A program made the translations under genes and the position numbers. The notes under the pieces are model-generated. The model saw only the letters and a list, made by a program, of their open reading frames with translations. It did no database searches and was not told the origin of the DNA. A DNA stretch of 64,000 nucleotides from Branchiostoma floridae (Eukaryota; Chordata; Leptocardii; Amphioxiformes; Branchiostomatidae): assembly GCF_000003815.2 (NCBI RefSeq), contig NC_049982.1, forward strand, positions 33,213,494 to 33,277,493, given 5' to 3'. The first letter of the stretch is position 1. Every line of letters begins with the position of its first letter. This document shows positions 24,601 to 36,302 of the stretch, piece after piece.

Positions 24601-26780
24601 GCTAACGTTCATAGGATGTTTAGACTTTTGTAAACATGACACAGAACATCATAAGCACGCTATAAGCACTATAACGACAAAGCACATTTACCTGGCAGTT
24701 CACTCATGTAGATTCGATATGCTTCATCGAAGATCTGCTGGGTTGCCTCCTCGCCCATTCTTTTGATGAATACTGACTTAACTGAAACAGGAAGTACATT
24801 CATAGCGAAGTTTCTAAAATAAAGATGTCTATATTTACATACGAGGTACAAAGCAATCGCTTTCAATATATTCTATTTAGACTAAAGGAAATATCTCAGA
24901 GGGACAGGTGTGTTCACCATAAACCCGACGCTGCTTCGCTTCTCTAACATAATAAACTCCTACGTAACAAAGGTCAGGCGAAGCAGCTGTAAGTATTGTT
25001 GCCGCAAAATTCGCTGAGTGATGATTAGTCATACAAATGGCATGTGTTTAGAGTGCTCACCTCTCTCAAGCTCCTCGTCGCTGAGAACCTGTAATCTTTC
25101 AAAAACTTGCATCACCTGTAGACGGAACGGAACGTCTGTGGAGAGAAATTTAGAACTGTTGCTTGATTCACTGAGCAATCTGATAGCAGAACACTACCCT
25201 GCCTCACTTTATTACAGTCAACCCAGTACAGATGACAACGTCTCCAATGTAACCACGTTTTGGTGTAATTTTCCCCATGGATACAAGCATTGATACACCG
25301 CAAGTACCGAAGACTGTGGTATTATCATGTTTTCTAGTAACCATGTAAATCCAACCATGGATATCATTTGATATTGATGTCCGCCCTGTCCATCAACTCG
25401 GTTGAAAGTCCTACCGTGAAAGTGGCGAATTGATAATTTGCATAGTCAACATCTTATCATGTCAATCATCACTTAAGCTGTCTACATGCCAAACAAAAGT
25501 CATGAGGGCCCCTTCGTGAACCATGTTGCTTCAAAATCTTTTAATCCCCCCCTGCCGTTCCATAAAAGCCACCTAGGAGCCCAACCCTGTGCAATGTCAT
25601 GACCATTGCATGTCCAGAGCACAGAGCAGAGACACCAAAACCAGAAGTCTTATCGCAGTACTATGGCAAACCACAAGGGGCCGTAATCTAGTAATTTCTT
25701 TCCTTAACCAACACCTACCATGTAAGAACATACTAGATAACTAACTTGCACACAGACACACAAACACACAACTCCGAACACATACCATTTTTGAGAAAGG
25801 TAACGGAGAAACCTACTGTCATTTTCGTGGTCCGTCTTCCCCTCCTCGTCGTCGATGAGTTCTTTGAAAACCTCCTCGTCTTCATCACTGAGGTTGTAGT
25901 CGTCTTTTAATGTTTTTATCACTGTAGGAAATTAGGAACCAATCGGTAGACAAAACTAATTCTGCTGATGCTTAACAGATGGAATGAATGAATAGCACGA
26001 TTACATTGGCACTTGTCTTTTGATCCGTGTGGTATTATTTAGCTATTTTTAAATTTTCTTCACCAATATTTTCATCTTTAATCGAAGCAGTTATCTGTGA
26101 TTAATAGTGCACGTAAAAGCTCGAACAGTGCATGTAAATGGCGCTCCACTGTTGTGGCATCATGTATAACTACACCCCATAATATCATCGGCGAAGGCTG
26201 CAACAACATCATACTCATGACTACACAATCAGTGACCTGTGCTGCCTTCTAAATGCCCTGTAGATCGTCTAAACCCTCGTAGACTTATTGCTAGTCGTGT
26301 TGAAGCTTTCGTCTTTCTTTCAGAAACAAACACGCTTGGCGTGACACAAACCCGCAGAAGGGAAGTGAACTGTGACAAAATTGTACATGTATACTCAATA
26401 ATGGTAAATTGCCGTGAAGAAGGACTGTCCTAGAAAGGTCACATATCTCGAAGGCACGTCCGCCATGATGGAAAATAACTTTGTAGGATACAAATTCATA
26501 TTACTTGGAAAACTTAAAGTGAAGTTATGTAACAGTGGTCTAGTTATATCAAAACGTTCTCAAATCAACTAGCTTCTTGCCATGTCATTCCCTCAATCTC
26601 TGATATAACTAATCCACAACTACATAACATCCTACGTGATAGTTCACCTGGATAACAAGATGTTTACTCACGTTGCTGTTCATTTTCCTCCCCCGACTGG
26701 GGGACTGGGATGCAGTGAACACTTTGTAGGACACACAGGGCCAAAATAACTATCAGGTGAAACTTCATTATCACTGCCAT
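19792..26780 (-). CDS. Gene A: secreted modular acidic protein with repeat tail
   Basis: Ten exons, all internal junctions phase 1: 26780-26672, 25921-25817, 25135-25061, 24781-24692, 24282-24178, 23677-23603, 23418-23323, 22886-22770, 22028-21903, 21698-19792 (TAA). The product is about 934 residues plus whatever an assembly gap hides. Exon 1 starts MAVIMKFHLIVILALC and encodes a classic signal peptide, cleaved probably after SVHC; a second Met at codon 5 could also start. Exons 2-4 and 5-7 are two copies of one helical module (for example FKELIDDEEGKTD; FRLQVMQVFERLQVLSDEEL). Exons 8 and 9 carry FWNHLG and FFKKLG motifs in acidic context. Exon 10 is a long 33-bp-repeat tail. If the last intron were retained, translation would stop seven codons past exon 9. 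The function is unknown; a secreted or extracellular-matrix role is inference. Exon sizes match genes B and C exactly up to exon 7. Confidence 0.87.
20283..20508. other. Assembly gap (226 N)
   Basis: Unresolved bases fall inside the gene A repeat array, between the GGEEQVADGWL and GGAEQVANNGT sub-arrays. The repeat number is therefore not known. Confidence 0.99.
22531..22749. mobile_element. Foldback MITE in gene A intron 8
   Basis: A long hairpin: CTAGCCCCCATAGCAGGCTC on the left mirrors GAGCCTGCTATGGAGGCTA on the right, and the arms continue inward through AATACACTTTTGCTGGCCAT and TGTACTGGGTCGCTGATT to a small loop near 22630. The flanks TTCTTTTC and TTCTTTTA match at 7 of 8 bases, suggesting an 8-bp target duplication (hAT-like). 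The right end lies about 20 bp from the exon 8 donor. Confidence 0.85.
24055..24144. mobile_element. Small pogo/Tigger-like MITE in gene A intron 5
   Basis: GTCTATAGCGGCCAC and GTGGCCGCTATAGAC form a perfect 15-bp stem. The minus-strand end reads TA-CAGTCAAACTTGTCTATA, typical of pogo-like termini inserted at TA. It lies about 33 bp downstream of the exon 5 donor in the gene's sense. Confidence 0.6.
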
Positions 26781-26849
26781 AACAAACGTTGGGCCTGCAA
26801 CGTGTCAGCTGGCTTCGTAGGAGAGTAGAACTAACTAGTTTTTCAAGTT

Positions 26850-26912
26850 ATTGTACGACGTTACATGTGTCCTATTGAGAAGGAAATGCCCGGGGGGATG
26901 GGCCGTGTATCT
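26850..26912 (+). repeat. Repeat just upstream of gene A
   Basis: This is the copy of the 18569-18645 sequence in the opposite orientation (GACGTTACATGTGTCCTATT, GAGAAGGAAATGCCCGGGGG). It starts 70 bp upstream of the gene A start codon, so it may lie in the promoter or 5' UTR. Confidence 0.65.
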
Positions 26913-26988
26913 GACCTTACATGCACATTGTTATCTTGTGCCTCACGAAAAATGCCACAGTAGTAAACACGATGTACGCTACCCAGAT

Positions 26989-27088
26989 GTGTGTGTATGT
27001 GTGTGCGTGTGTGTGTGTGTGTGCGTGTGTGTGTGTGCGTGTCTGTCTATTTGCTTGCTTGTTTGTTTGTTTGTTTATTTACTTATTT
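26989..27088 (+). repeat. (GT)n followed by (GTTT)n
   Basis: Simple repeat: GT dinucleotides, then TTTG/TTTA tetranucleotides. Confidence 0.9.
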
Positions 27089-27164
27089 ATTTAGTTACAC
27101 ATTGGAGGAAGTGTTGACAGGTGACTACCACCTTTTCAAGATGTCAACCCGGAGACGAGCTGCA

Positions 27165-27330
27165 GACTAAATTAAACCTGGGTGAAGTGAGGATGGTCGT
27201 GTAAAGTGCCTATCCCAAGGGCACAACGTTGGGGGCACGGTGGGTATCGAACTCAGGACCTATAGATTCCGAACTGAACACCACGCCCGATGCCACTCTA
27301 GCCACAATGAGGCTAGCGTCTGTGTGTCTG
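27165..27330 (-). mobile_element. tRNA-derived SINE
   Basis: The minus strand contains AGAGTGGCATCGGGC, then GGTCCTGAGTTCGATACCCA, a B-box-like promoter. The tail TGTGCCCTTGGGATAGGCAC then TTTACACGA is also seen in the plus-strand SINE at 57375. Together these mark a SINE rather than a functional tRNA, since no acceptor stem closes. Confidence 0.7.
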
Positions 27331-27339
27331 TTTGTCTCT

Positions 27340-27990
27340 GTGTCAACTAGAAAACTCTAGAACGGCTGAATGTATAGGTTACACACTTGATGGTGGGGTG
27401 TGACAAACACTGAAAATGATTAGATTTTGGAGCCCCTAGCGACTTTCCTTGGTACTGCAGCGGAACTTCCGGTTTCGATATCTCGCGTTCTGAACAAGCT
27501 ATGGTCACGATTTTGGAGCGTTAGATAGCTCTTGCGCTTGGATAGAAGTGACATGACTTTGGGCTCCCTAGCGACTAGGTTTGGAATTGCAGGGGCATTT
27601 TGTAAGCAAAATTCCAAAGAGGATAAGTCAACATAGGAATGACGGATTTTCAGGATTTCAGGAATCTGGGGAGCTTTGACAAAGATGTGTAAAATAGAAA
27701 TCATGCAAATAAGAAGCTAATTTGCATAATTATGAGAATATTTAATCATAGCAGTTTTTCTTTTTAGGTAATCAGATAGCTTGATGACTAAGCAAATGAT
27801 GACTTAATTTGCATAATTAATTAGGAGCTTACATAATTCCATTGTTTTCCATAACTGGACTTCAATAAATGAAACGAAATTGATTATAAATGATGGGATT
27901 TTTTTACTTGTGACATGCGTAAGCTAATCAATATCTAAATATGTAAATTATGTAAATGTGTATACCATTGTCCACAAAAGCTCAAAATAT
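27340..27990 (-). repeat. Dispersed repeat, TGCATAAT family
   Basis: Reverse-orientation copy. Landmarks include CCCTAGCGACTTTCCTTGGT and GGTACTGCAGCGGAACTTCC near the left, and paired AATTTGCATAATT motifs at 27718-27826. No gene. Confidence 0.6.
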
Positions 27991-28336
27991 TTCATGGAGA
28001 TATGAGGTCGCCGAACTCTAGTTTCCATTATTTTCACGGATTGGAAGTAAGTCTGATCTCTGAAAAAAGAAACGTTGTTACCTTACAGATCTACATCTCC
28101 ATGAACAGACGTTGCTTGAATACCGAAAACCTCAACATTTTATAGTGCTTTATCATATGACCAATCAGAACACCCCATTTAATGTAGGTTATGGCACCGT
28201 AATAATAATAATAATAATAATAACTGTTCTTAGTTATAGATAGACAGAAATAGAAACTGTCATCGATAATCAAATCAGTGTACGTCTTTGTACAACACCC
28301 CCCCCCCCCCATCGTCTTCTGTTTGCTGCTTTTTCC

Positions 28337-28684
28337 TTAGATCTCAAGTCTAATGTTCTGGTTGAGATGTAGCTTACAGTCGTCTGTCAGACTACTGAGG
28401 AGGCCTTCACGTGGCCTTCCTAGCCTTGGTTTGAGTTTCTTACCTTTTTGCGGCGGCAAGTCCAGTGGCATACGGATGATGTGGCCGAATAGGACCCATC
28501 TAAGACGGTGGACTGCATTTTGTAATAGTGAGGCTTTGCACTTGCTGTACAGCTTGATGTTGCTAATGTGGTATGGGTGACCTGTGAAACGTCGGAGTTG
28601 TTTTCGGTGCCATGTGTCGATCTTGTATGCCAGCTGCTCGGTGAGTCCCCACGTCCCGGCATTATAAATGCCACCGTAACACAT
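28337..28684 (-). mobile_element. Non-LTR retrotransposon C-terminal fragment
   Basis: A 115-residue minus-strand frame shows the conserved region downstream of reverse transcriptase in several LINE clades: GTWGLTEQLAYKIDTWHRKQ, then LRRFTGHPYHISN, then RLRWVLFGHIIRMPLDLP and LGRPRE. Upstream RT motifs are absent, as expected of a 5'-truncated insertion. The clade cannot be assigned by eye. Confidence 0.8.
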
Positions 28685-29110
28685 GGAAAATCATTATTAC
28701 ATTAACAACCATGCATTAGATAGTTTAATTAACAACCGGTTGTTAATGACTTTTGAAAGTTTGAACCAATCAGAAGGACAGACACACTGGACTCTGACCA
28801 ATCAGAATGAGAGATACATGAATCAGAGCAAGGAGGAAAGATAAGACCCCACAGGGAGGAATGATCATGAATACAGTACAGTAAAAGTCTGGGTACAGTA
28901 AAAGTTTGAAAGGCTTGACATGCCAAGACGGCAATGTTTCGAATGTTTTCTGTGGAAATTTTGACTCAAAATGCAATCTGTAATCTCCTCATGTACCAAA
29001 GAACAAATGTGAATTTTCAGAAATTCTACCAAGGAATTCACACGTATAGTACCAATGAATCAATGCGTCAAACAGGAGTTTGCAAGTTTGGGTAGGCTAT
29101 ATCATTTAAC
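28685..29110 (+). repeat. Dispersed repeat, CCAATCAGAA family, copy 1
   Basis: CCAATCAGAA occurs twice. The sequence from 28988 (TGTACCAAAGAACAAATGTG, AATTTTCAGAAATTC, TATAGTACCAA, AGTTTGGGTAGGCTATAT) is repeated nearly verbatim at 35917-36016. The element embeds or borders the LINE fragment at 28337. Confidence 0.65.
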
Positions 29111-29671
29111 GTTAATGACCCGTAATGACCCTGGTTCGCTTCGCTCACTCGTTGGTTTCATTCGGTGATTATAGCAAAGGACCAGTCGTTATCACACCAT
29201 ACATACCTTGGGGCGGGTCATTAACTCTTAATTATAGAGAAACACAGCACAACATTTGACATGTGTTTATTCAATTCAACAGGATATGTAACTCCTGATG
29301 TGTGTGCTGACAATTGTAACTTGGTTTGGTATTACGGTATAGATACGTTTTGCCTGATGTATGTTTTGTTCAGTGCAATACTTACACATTGGTTTGAAAA
29401 AGCCGTTTAAGGTGCCTGCCACTTCGTAATAGTTTATGTCGTAATCATTCTGTACTGCATAGCTGCAAAGTAGGGGAGAATTGTTATCAGTTATCCAAAG
29501 ATCAACTAAATGCCATTCTGCATGGCAAATTTGAACGTTGGTTGAGTGAAGTAGACAGTACGGCACTTCAAAAAGAAAACCCAGAGAAAAAGAAACGTAT
29601 GTCTTTCATACTATGACAAAATGTGTATAGGATAAGGCTACTGTGTGCATGATGTTTGCTTTGCCTATAAC

Positions 29672-31012
29672 TAACTAGAGTTCCACGAACACATACCTTT
29701 GCCAAATAAACCAGGTTTGTTATGTAGAATGATGTCTGTAGACAAATGCGTTACTCATTTCATTTTCTTCATAATTATATGCTTGGAGTTGGTTTATAAA
29801 ATTTCGGCATTGATTATGCAAATTAGATCCCAAGTTACAATTATTTGATATCAAATTGTATCAAGCATAACTTAAGCTATCAGCATACCAAAAATCATGA
29901 TGATCCTTTGATCCATTCTTGACTTATTCTCTTTCAAAGTCTTTAAATACACCTCTTACTCTCTTCCCTCTTTCTCAGTTACATATGTGACAACTTTGAT
30001 GAAAGTACTATAATGGAATGCAGTGGATTTATAAACTTTTCCTCATCAATTATGCAAATTAGCTGTTAATTTGCATAATAAGTATCACATTATATAAGTC
30101 TTCACTTAGGCTATCTACATGCCAAAAATCATGACGATCCGTCAACACGTTCACATTTTCTCATTAATTATGCAAATGAGATCATCATTTGCATGATAAA
30201 TATGTATTGACATTTCTCTCTTTCTCAGCTACATATGTGACAAGTTTTAAAGTCCTATCATGGAACGTAGTGAATTTATAAAATATCCTCATTAATTATG
30301 CAAATTAGCTGTTGATTTGCATAATTGGTATCTCATTATGTTTGTCTTCACTTACGCTACCTACATACCAAAAAACATGATGATCCGTCAACATCTTCAT
30401 ATTTTCTCATTAATTATGCAAATGAGGCCATCATTTGCATAATTGATATCTATCGACATTTCTCTCCTTCCCAGCTACGTATGTGACAAGTTTGAAAGTC
30501 CTATCATGGAATGCAGTGGATTTATAAATTTTCCTCATTAATTATGTAAATTAGCTGTTGATTTGCATAATTAGTATACCATTATGTAAGTCATCACTCA
30601 TTCTATCTACATACCAAAAATCATGACGATCCGTCAACACGTTGTAGAGTTATTCTCGTCCAAAGTTTGAAAGGAAACCGGCGCCTGCAGTTCCAAAAAA
30701 GCCGCTAGGGGGCCCAAACTCACAGCACTTACTCTCTGCCTCAAGGGCTATCTACCACTCAAAAATCATGATCACAGCATGTCCAGAAAAGGAGATATCA
30801 AAAATTGAGGTTCTGCTGCAGTACCTTAGCAAGCCGCTAGGGGGCCCATTATCGAACTTGACCTTCGTTTTCCCGACCCCTACCCACCTACCAAATATTA
30901 TCGGGATTCATCCAAGACTTCTTGAGTTATGCTGTTAACACACACACACACAGAAACACACACACAGACTCACAAGCCCAAAACATAACCTTAGCCATTC
31001 TGGCAAAGGTAA
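29672..31012 (+). repeat. Dispersed repeat, near-complete, with internal tandem array
   Basis: It starts TAGAGTTCCACGAACACATA and ends near AACATAACCTTAGCCATTCT then GGCAAAGGTAA. It has the same order of landmarks as the 9.0, 25.4 and 56.1 kb copies. Between about 29750 and 30680 a unit of about 248 bp recurs three times, marked by CAGYTACATATGTGACAA at 29977, 30227 and 30473. Each unit holds paired ATGCAAAT and ATTTGCAT words. A short (AC)n follows at 30938. Confidence 0.7.
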
Positions 31013-31568
31013 TAAGACCCAGATAAGATATAAAATTAATTAGAAGAAACATGGCGGTCTGTATGCAAAGATTTTCAATGTACTTTAATAGGGTAACTGT
31101 TTCTATCATAGGATCACGATACAGACTTGCAATATGTATATGCTTGGCGTGTAATATACATGATCTTATACAATCTGAAAATATATGCTCTAACAAAAGG
31201 AATACTGCATAATCTATTTGCTTTCATCAAAATGAATAATTTGATAGTATTACATTTTCAGTGCTAATCATTAGAGGCAGATTGTTGTATCCGAAACTAC
31301 CCAAATCTGCATAGACGAATGAAAGCTCATCTGTGTTGGTAGAGTCCATAGTGAATTTTGAATCTTTAGAATCTGAATTGACAATCATCGATATTCAAAG
31401 GAAATCTGTCAACTTCATGTTTCCTCGTAATTTATCGTTGGTTTGTCAAACTAAGAATAATAAACTCGTGAAGGTGATTTCCTCGTGAAATTCAAAGCCC
31501 TGTTTCCTCGTCCTTACTCCTCACTACTCTCCCTCACAGACCATTCTACTACGTGTCCATCATTAGCG

Positions 31569-34500
31569 TTATTCCTGGTGGCCCCCTGTAAGAAATAGAA
31601 ACACAATTTCAGCACATGGCTATCACAACAATCCAAATCTTTAGCTTCAAGGATCAATGCACGGCTTGCTTGTTCTGGGATTGCTCTGTTTGTATTTCTG
31701 GATACCTCCACATGATTGCCGATATTACGTTCTTCAAGAATCAAGGTCACAAGCAAGTTCGTCTCGTTATAATCGCTTTACTCAAAACATTTTGATAGCG
31801 CTCCATATACCGCTCTACATTAAATTTTTTACGGATTTACCTATTTTTTCTCACCAGGTGTCTCTATGCCTAACTTCTTCCAGAAACTCTTGGTTTCCTT
31901 GGCGTCGGCCGCTTCTTGTTCTTCTTCCTCCTCCCAAGCCTCCTCCAGATCCGGGTCATCAGTCGCCCACGGGTCCTCTGAGGACAAGACAAGCCAGTCC
32001 ATATTTTACGTTTCTCATCACTTGTTGTTTGCCCCATCTAGTGTGTTTTTTTACGCTCTCGCGTTAGACTTGGTTCTCGTAGAGAATATCATTCATGAAA
32101 TTGATATGCCGTGTGAATAATGCACCGTGTGTCAGCTTGGTAATGCCATGAAATTTACCTTCACCAGATGTAATGATCCATGACATCCATGTTTCCTCAA
32201 ACCGTACATAGTGTATTGTGATTGCTTTTATTTCAATCCAGCTATGAACATGCAGAATCAAGTGGCCATAATTCAACTGAAGCCATATATCATAAATCAC
32301 AAGCACACTTAGGAAAGAAGTCCTTCATACCTACTAACAAGGCGTCTGGAACTTCAAGTCCAAGGTTTCTCCAGAACCGTCTTTCCTCCTCGACATCCCC
32401 CTCCTCCGAGTCCAGTGCCATGTCGGTATATTCCCAGTCAGTTTCTGATATAACATTATGAATGAATGAATAAAGACCTTCATTGCACATTTTTGCCACA
32501 CCGGACTAAGTATAGGTCACAACAAGACATGTTGAAAAGATACAGTTCACAGATACAAAATGAGACTATTGCTGGATAAATTCAACTTCTCATCGCTTTT
32601 CTGTTATAGTGGAGATAAAAGAGCAGATATGTTTTATGACCGTTGGTTTGTCTAGTTGCATTGGGAATATGAATTTTTCTACAGAACTTATATTACGTGT
32701 ATGAAATAAGAAAATTGGTTTTGTATGACCTTATACAGCTCATTTCTCTCTGCGGTATACAATCTACACTCAATTACAAATTGACGGTCGTCCTCTATTC
32801 TATCTAAATTACAATATTTGCATAGTCTTTGTTCCAGAGGGATGCGAGTATGTCTTCCTGTTTCAATATAAATGGCAGTTAGACAGTGAGAATAGCAAAT
32901 CTGATCACAATCATAAAAGTGATAAAGTTGACATGTTACTTGTTCTTTTGTCTGATTCTGATAAAGATTTTATTGCAAATTCTTGCCCAGGGACTACATA
33001 CAAGTAACGACACGTGCTTCTGTGAGATATTTAGAGCTTTTGTGACTTTCTTATTTTCTTCATCAATCATGCAAGTACGGCTGTAATTAGCATAGGCTTT
33101 AAAGGACCCACCACAATTACGCAATTTGTATGAAAGACCTTGCTTTAGGCAGAATCCAGTTGTAAGATTTCATCATTAACACGTTATGTACAAGATGGCC
33201 TTGATTTCTTGATTCAGAAGTGTCACAAGCGTGAAGTTCCAATGATACATCACTGAGGAATTATGGTACTTTAATATCAATCAGGCCCTTGCTTGCATAA
33301 TTGTTATCTGCTCATGTCCCTCCCACCATGAAAAACGTAACATATGATGATGTACCTGAAGTTGACTTTTGATTCTCATCTGTATCATGTATTGTCTTCT
33401 TAGACTGACTGGCTATTCTATAGAAAACATTGTAATTGTAGAATTTCCTCAAGTCTTAATCATGCTTAAAAGCCCTAATTTGCATGATTTGTATCTAATT
33501 GTGTACATGTTGTCTTCGGGAATCCATCCTCAGTTATCTTAGCAAACACGCTACTGCAGTATCACAATTAGCTGCTAGGGGGCCAAACCGATACCACTTC
33601 CTTCTGACGTCAATAGCTATATGCCATCGGAAAGTCAGTACAATACCATGTTCACATTGGTATGATAGGATTTCATCATTGAGTATGCAAAATTAGTCGT
33701 AATTTGTATAATTTGCATTTCATTGTGTGCATTTCTGTCTAAGCTACCTACATTCCCAAAATCACAAGAATCCGTACCGCGAACAGAACATCCAAAGGTA
33801 ATAACATGATGTATAAAAATGACAATGTGATACAAGCGGTCACTCTAGTGGCAAATGTCAACATCTAAATATAAACTTGGAATTAAGTTGGCGACGAAAA
33901 AATCTTTTTACAACATGCGCGTGTTGTATGATTTGGGAGGACAGTAATATTCTACAAAGCTGCTACGCTTGCGTGTAGATATATTTTTCCCGCTACGAAG
34001 ATAAACCCTGTTTTGATGAAAGCTATGCAATAGTTTGCTATCGTCAAAAATGGCATTATAATGTTTCGAAGGCCAATGATAAGAATAATTTACATAAAAG
34101 GCGGGATCTTTAGCTTTCCACTGCCCCTGAGAAAGAAGTCGAACCCAATAAGTAGGAATTTTGGAGCATTTAGATTAGAGTAGAGACGTCCTCTATTGCT
34201 CTATATTATTTGTTCCTTTCATGTTACCTGCAATGAACCATCGGGCCAGAACTTGCAATAAACTATTATCATGATGTAGTGGTTGTGTAAAAAGAGTATC
34301 TTTACTCAGTGGCATACCAACCTAAAGAAACTATTTACGGATGTCCATAATCGTTTGCAAAGTCTGGGGCACAACTATTGAAATAAGACAGCTTACCTAA
34401 TAGGTTGTTCACGTGGATGTTAATTTCTCTCATCTTGTCCAACAGTCGTCTGCCCATGTCTTCACCATATCTGTTAATGATCAGGCCTCGAACTGCAGAC

Positions 34501-36264
34501 AAAACAAAGGCCACGACCTTGTTTACTTTTATACCTGTCGCACACTATATATTTACCTGTGATGGCAAGCTAGCTGGCTTGGTAAGTCTGAATGGAGACT
34601 TCTTGCTTCATTACACCATAATCAATACACGAGAAAATAAATTCCACCCGGAGCAATGATAGACAGACAGAGCTCATTGGTTTTGTAAAATCATAATGGG
34701 TAAATGTGTTTCATATATGTGCTTTTATAAGGCTAACTTTGAAGAAACTTGTTGAGTCAGAATCTGGTCTGGATGGCCTGGAACGTCTCGCAGCGATGAA
34801 AGACAGACTGTACTGGAAGTCAAACTTCATTTGCTGCACCTCAGAGGATGACAAATGATAATGATGATATGCCTGGCGCTTTTTGTCTCTCTTCCGTCTC
34901 GGCAAAGCAGCCGTGAAAAAGAGTGGCTTTATAAAATCTTCATGTCCAACACTACTATATAAACCTGTGGTGGTACAGCATTGTTCAATATACAATGTTG
35001 CCATTTGCCCACGTTGCTGATAAGAAGTCAACATGGAGACCGCAACCGGGCAACTCATATATCCCAAGAACCACTATCGACTGGAATAGTCTACCATATT
35101 CAACCACCCTTCAAGCTAATCCCGTTAAGTTCAAGGAAGAGGTGTTACAACACCTGAGGAATGGCAAATAAAACAGTAGTACTGCGCACTGGATGATTTG
35201 CCCCAACACTAAGGGGTGTTACCCAGTAACCTTACAAGAACAAGAATTGAATATGTTATATATGGCCTGTAGCCATACTTTAGTATAGCCTGAATGTAAT
35301 TCTAGTCAGTTTACTGGAGCCCCCATACCCCCCTCTCCATGGGAGTCCCGGTGAAGTAGCTAGTATGACATTCAGGTTAAAGTACGCGTTCGTTCAAACA
35401 GTGTGTCGCATTAAACATGTATATCATATCTCAGTCTCTGATTAAGAATCAACTCACCTAGTTCCTGTTCATCTTTAGGTAGGGCAGTCACTGAAGAAGC
35501 AAACAACCCTATTCCATAGAGAGTTTTGTTATCTGTGAAGACATGTGTACATGTAAGCTGTATTGATATCAAGAACATCACAGGAATGTTACGTCAAGCT
35601 TATACAACAACTTATACAGCTCGTACTGAAAGTAATAGTTGTTTAGGACAAACACGTCCCATAATATGGTGTGGTCATAATAGCTCGGTATAAGAAGTTG
35701 TTGTGTTTATACTATAAATTTTTATTATCATATAGCCAGGCGCTGTGGACCAATCAGAAGGCCCCATTCCATGTTGGTTATATAACGACGCCGTAACACA
35801 TAGATTCTGTCCAGCCCGGTGTTAAAAGAAATCAACAAAGGTGCTGATTCTTTTAAATACCTGACCAATCAGAAGGAGCGATACACAGGAAAGTAACCAA
35901 TCTCCCTACATATGTATGTACCAAAGAACAAATGTGAATTTTCAGAAATTCGACAAATGATTTCACTCGTATAGTACCAAGGAATCTATGTGTTATTCAG
36001 GAGTTTGGGTAGGCTATATGATAATAACGTTAACGCTCACTCGTTGGTTTTATTAACCGTTAGATATCGTTCCTAACGTTACATAGAGGTTATGTATTTA
36101 TTTGGCTGTGAGCGACGGCGCCGAGCAAAAAGGTTGTGACACACACAAACACACACACACACACACTCACACACAGACGCACACGCACACACACACACAC
36201 ACACATATACATACACACACACACACACATACGCACAAACACACACACGCTCACACACAGACGC

Positions 36265-36302
<38 letters not shown>

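Noticed and set aside
31514-31585. Longer last exon for gene B reading [13 protein letters not shown]
   Set aside because: The only acceptor here joins in a phase that gives GGHQE and a stop. The longer frame would need phase 0, unlike every other junction in the family.
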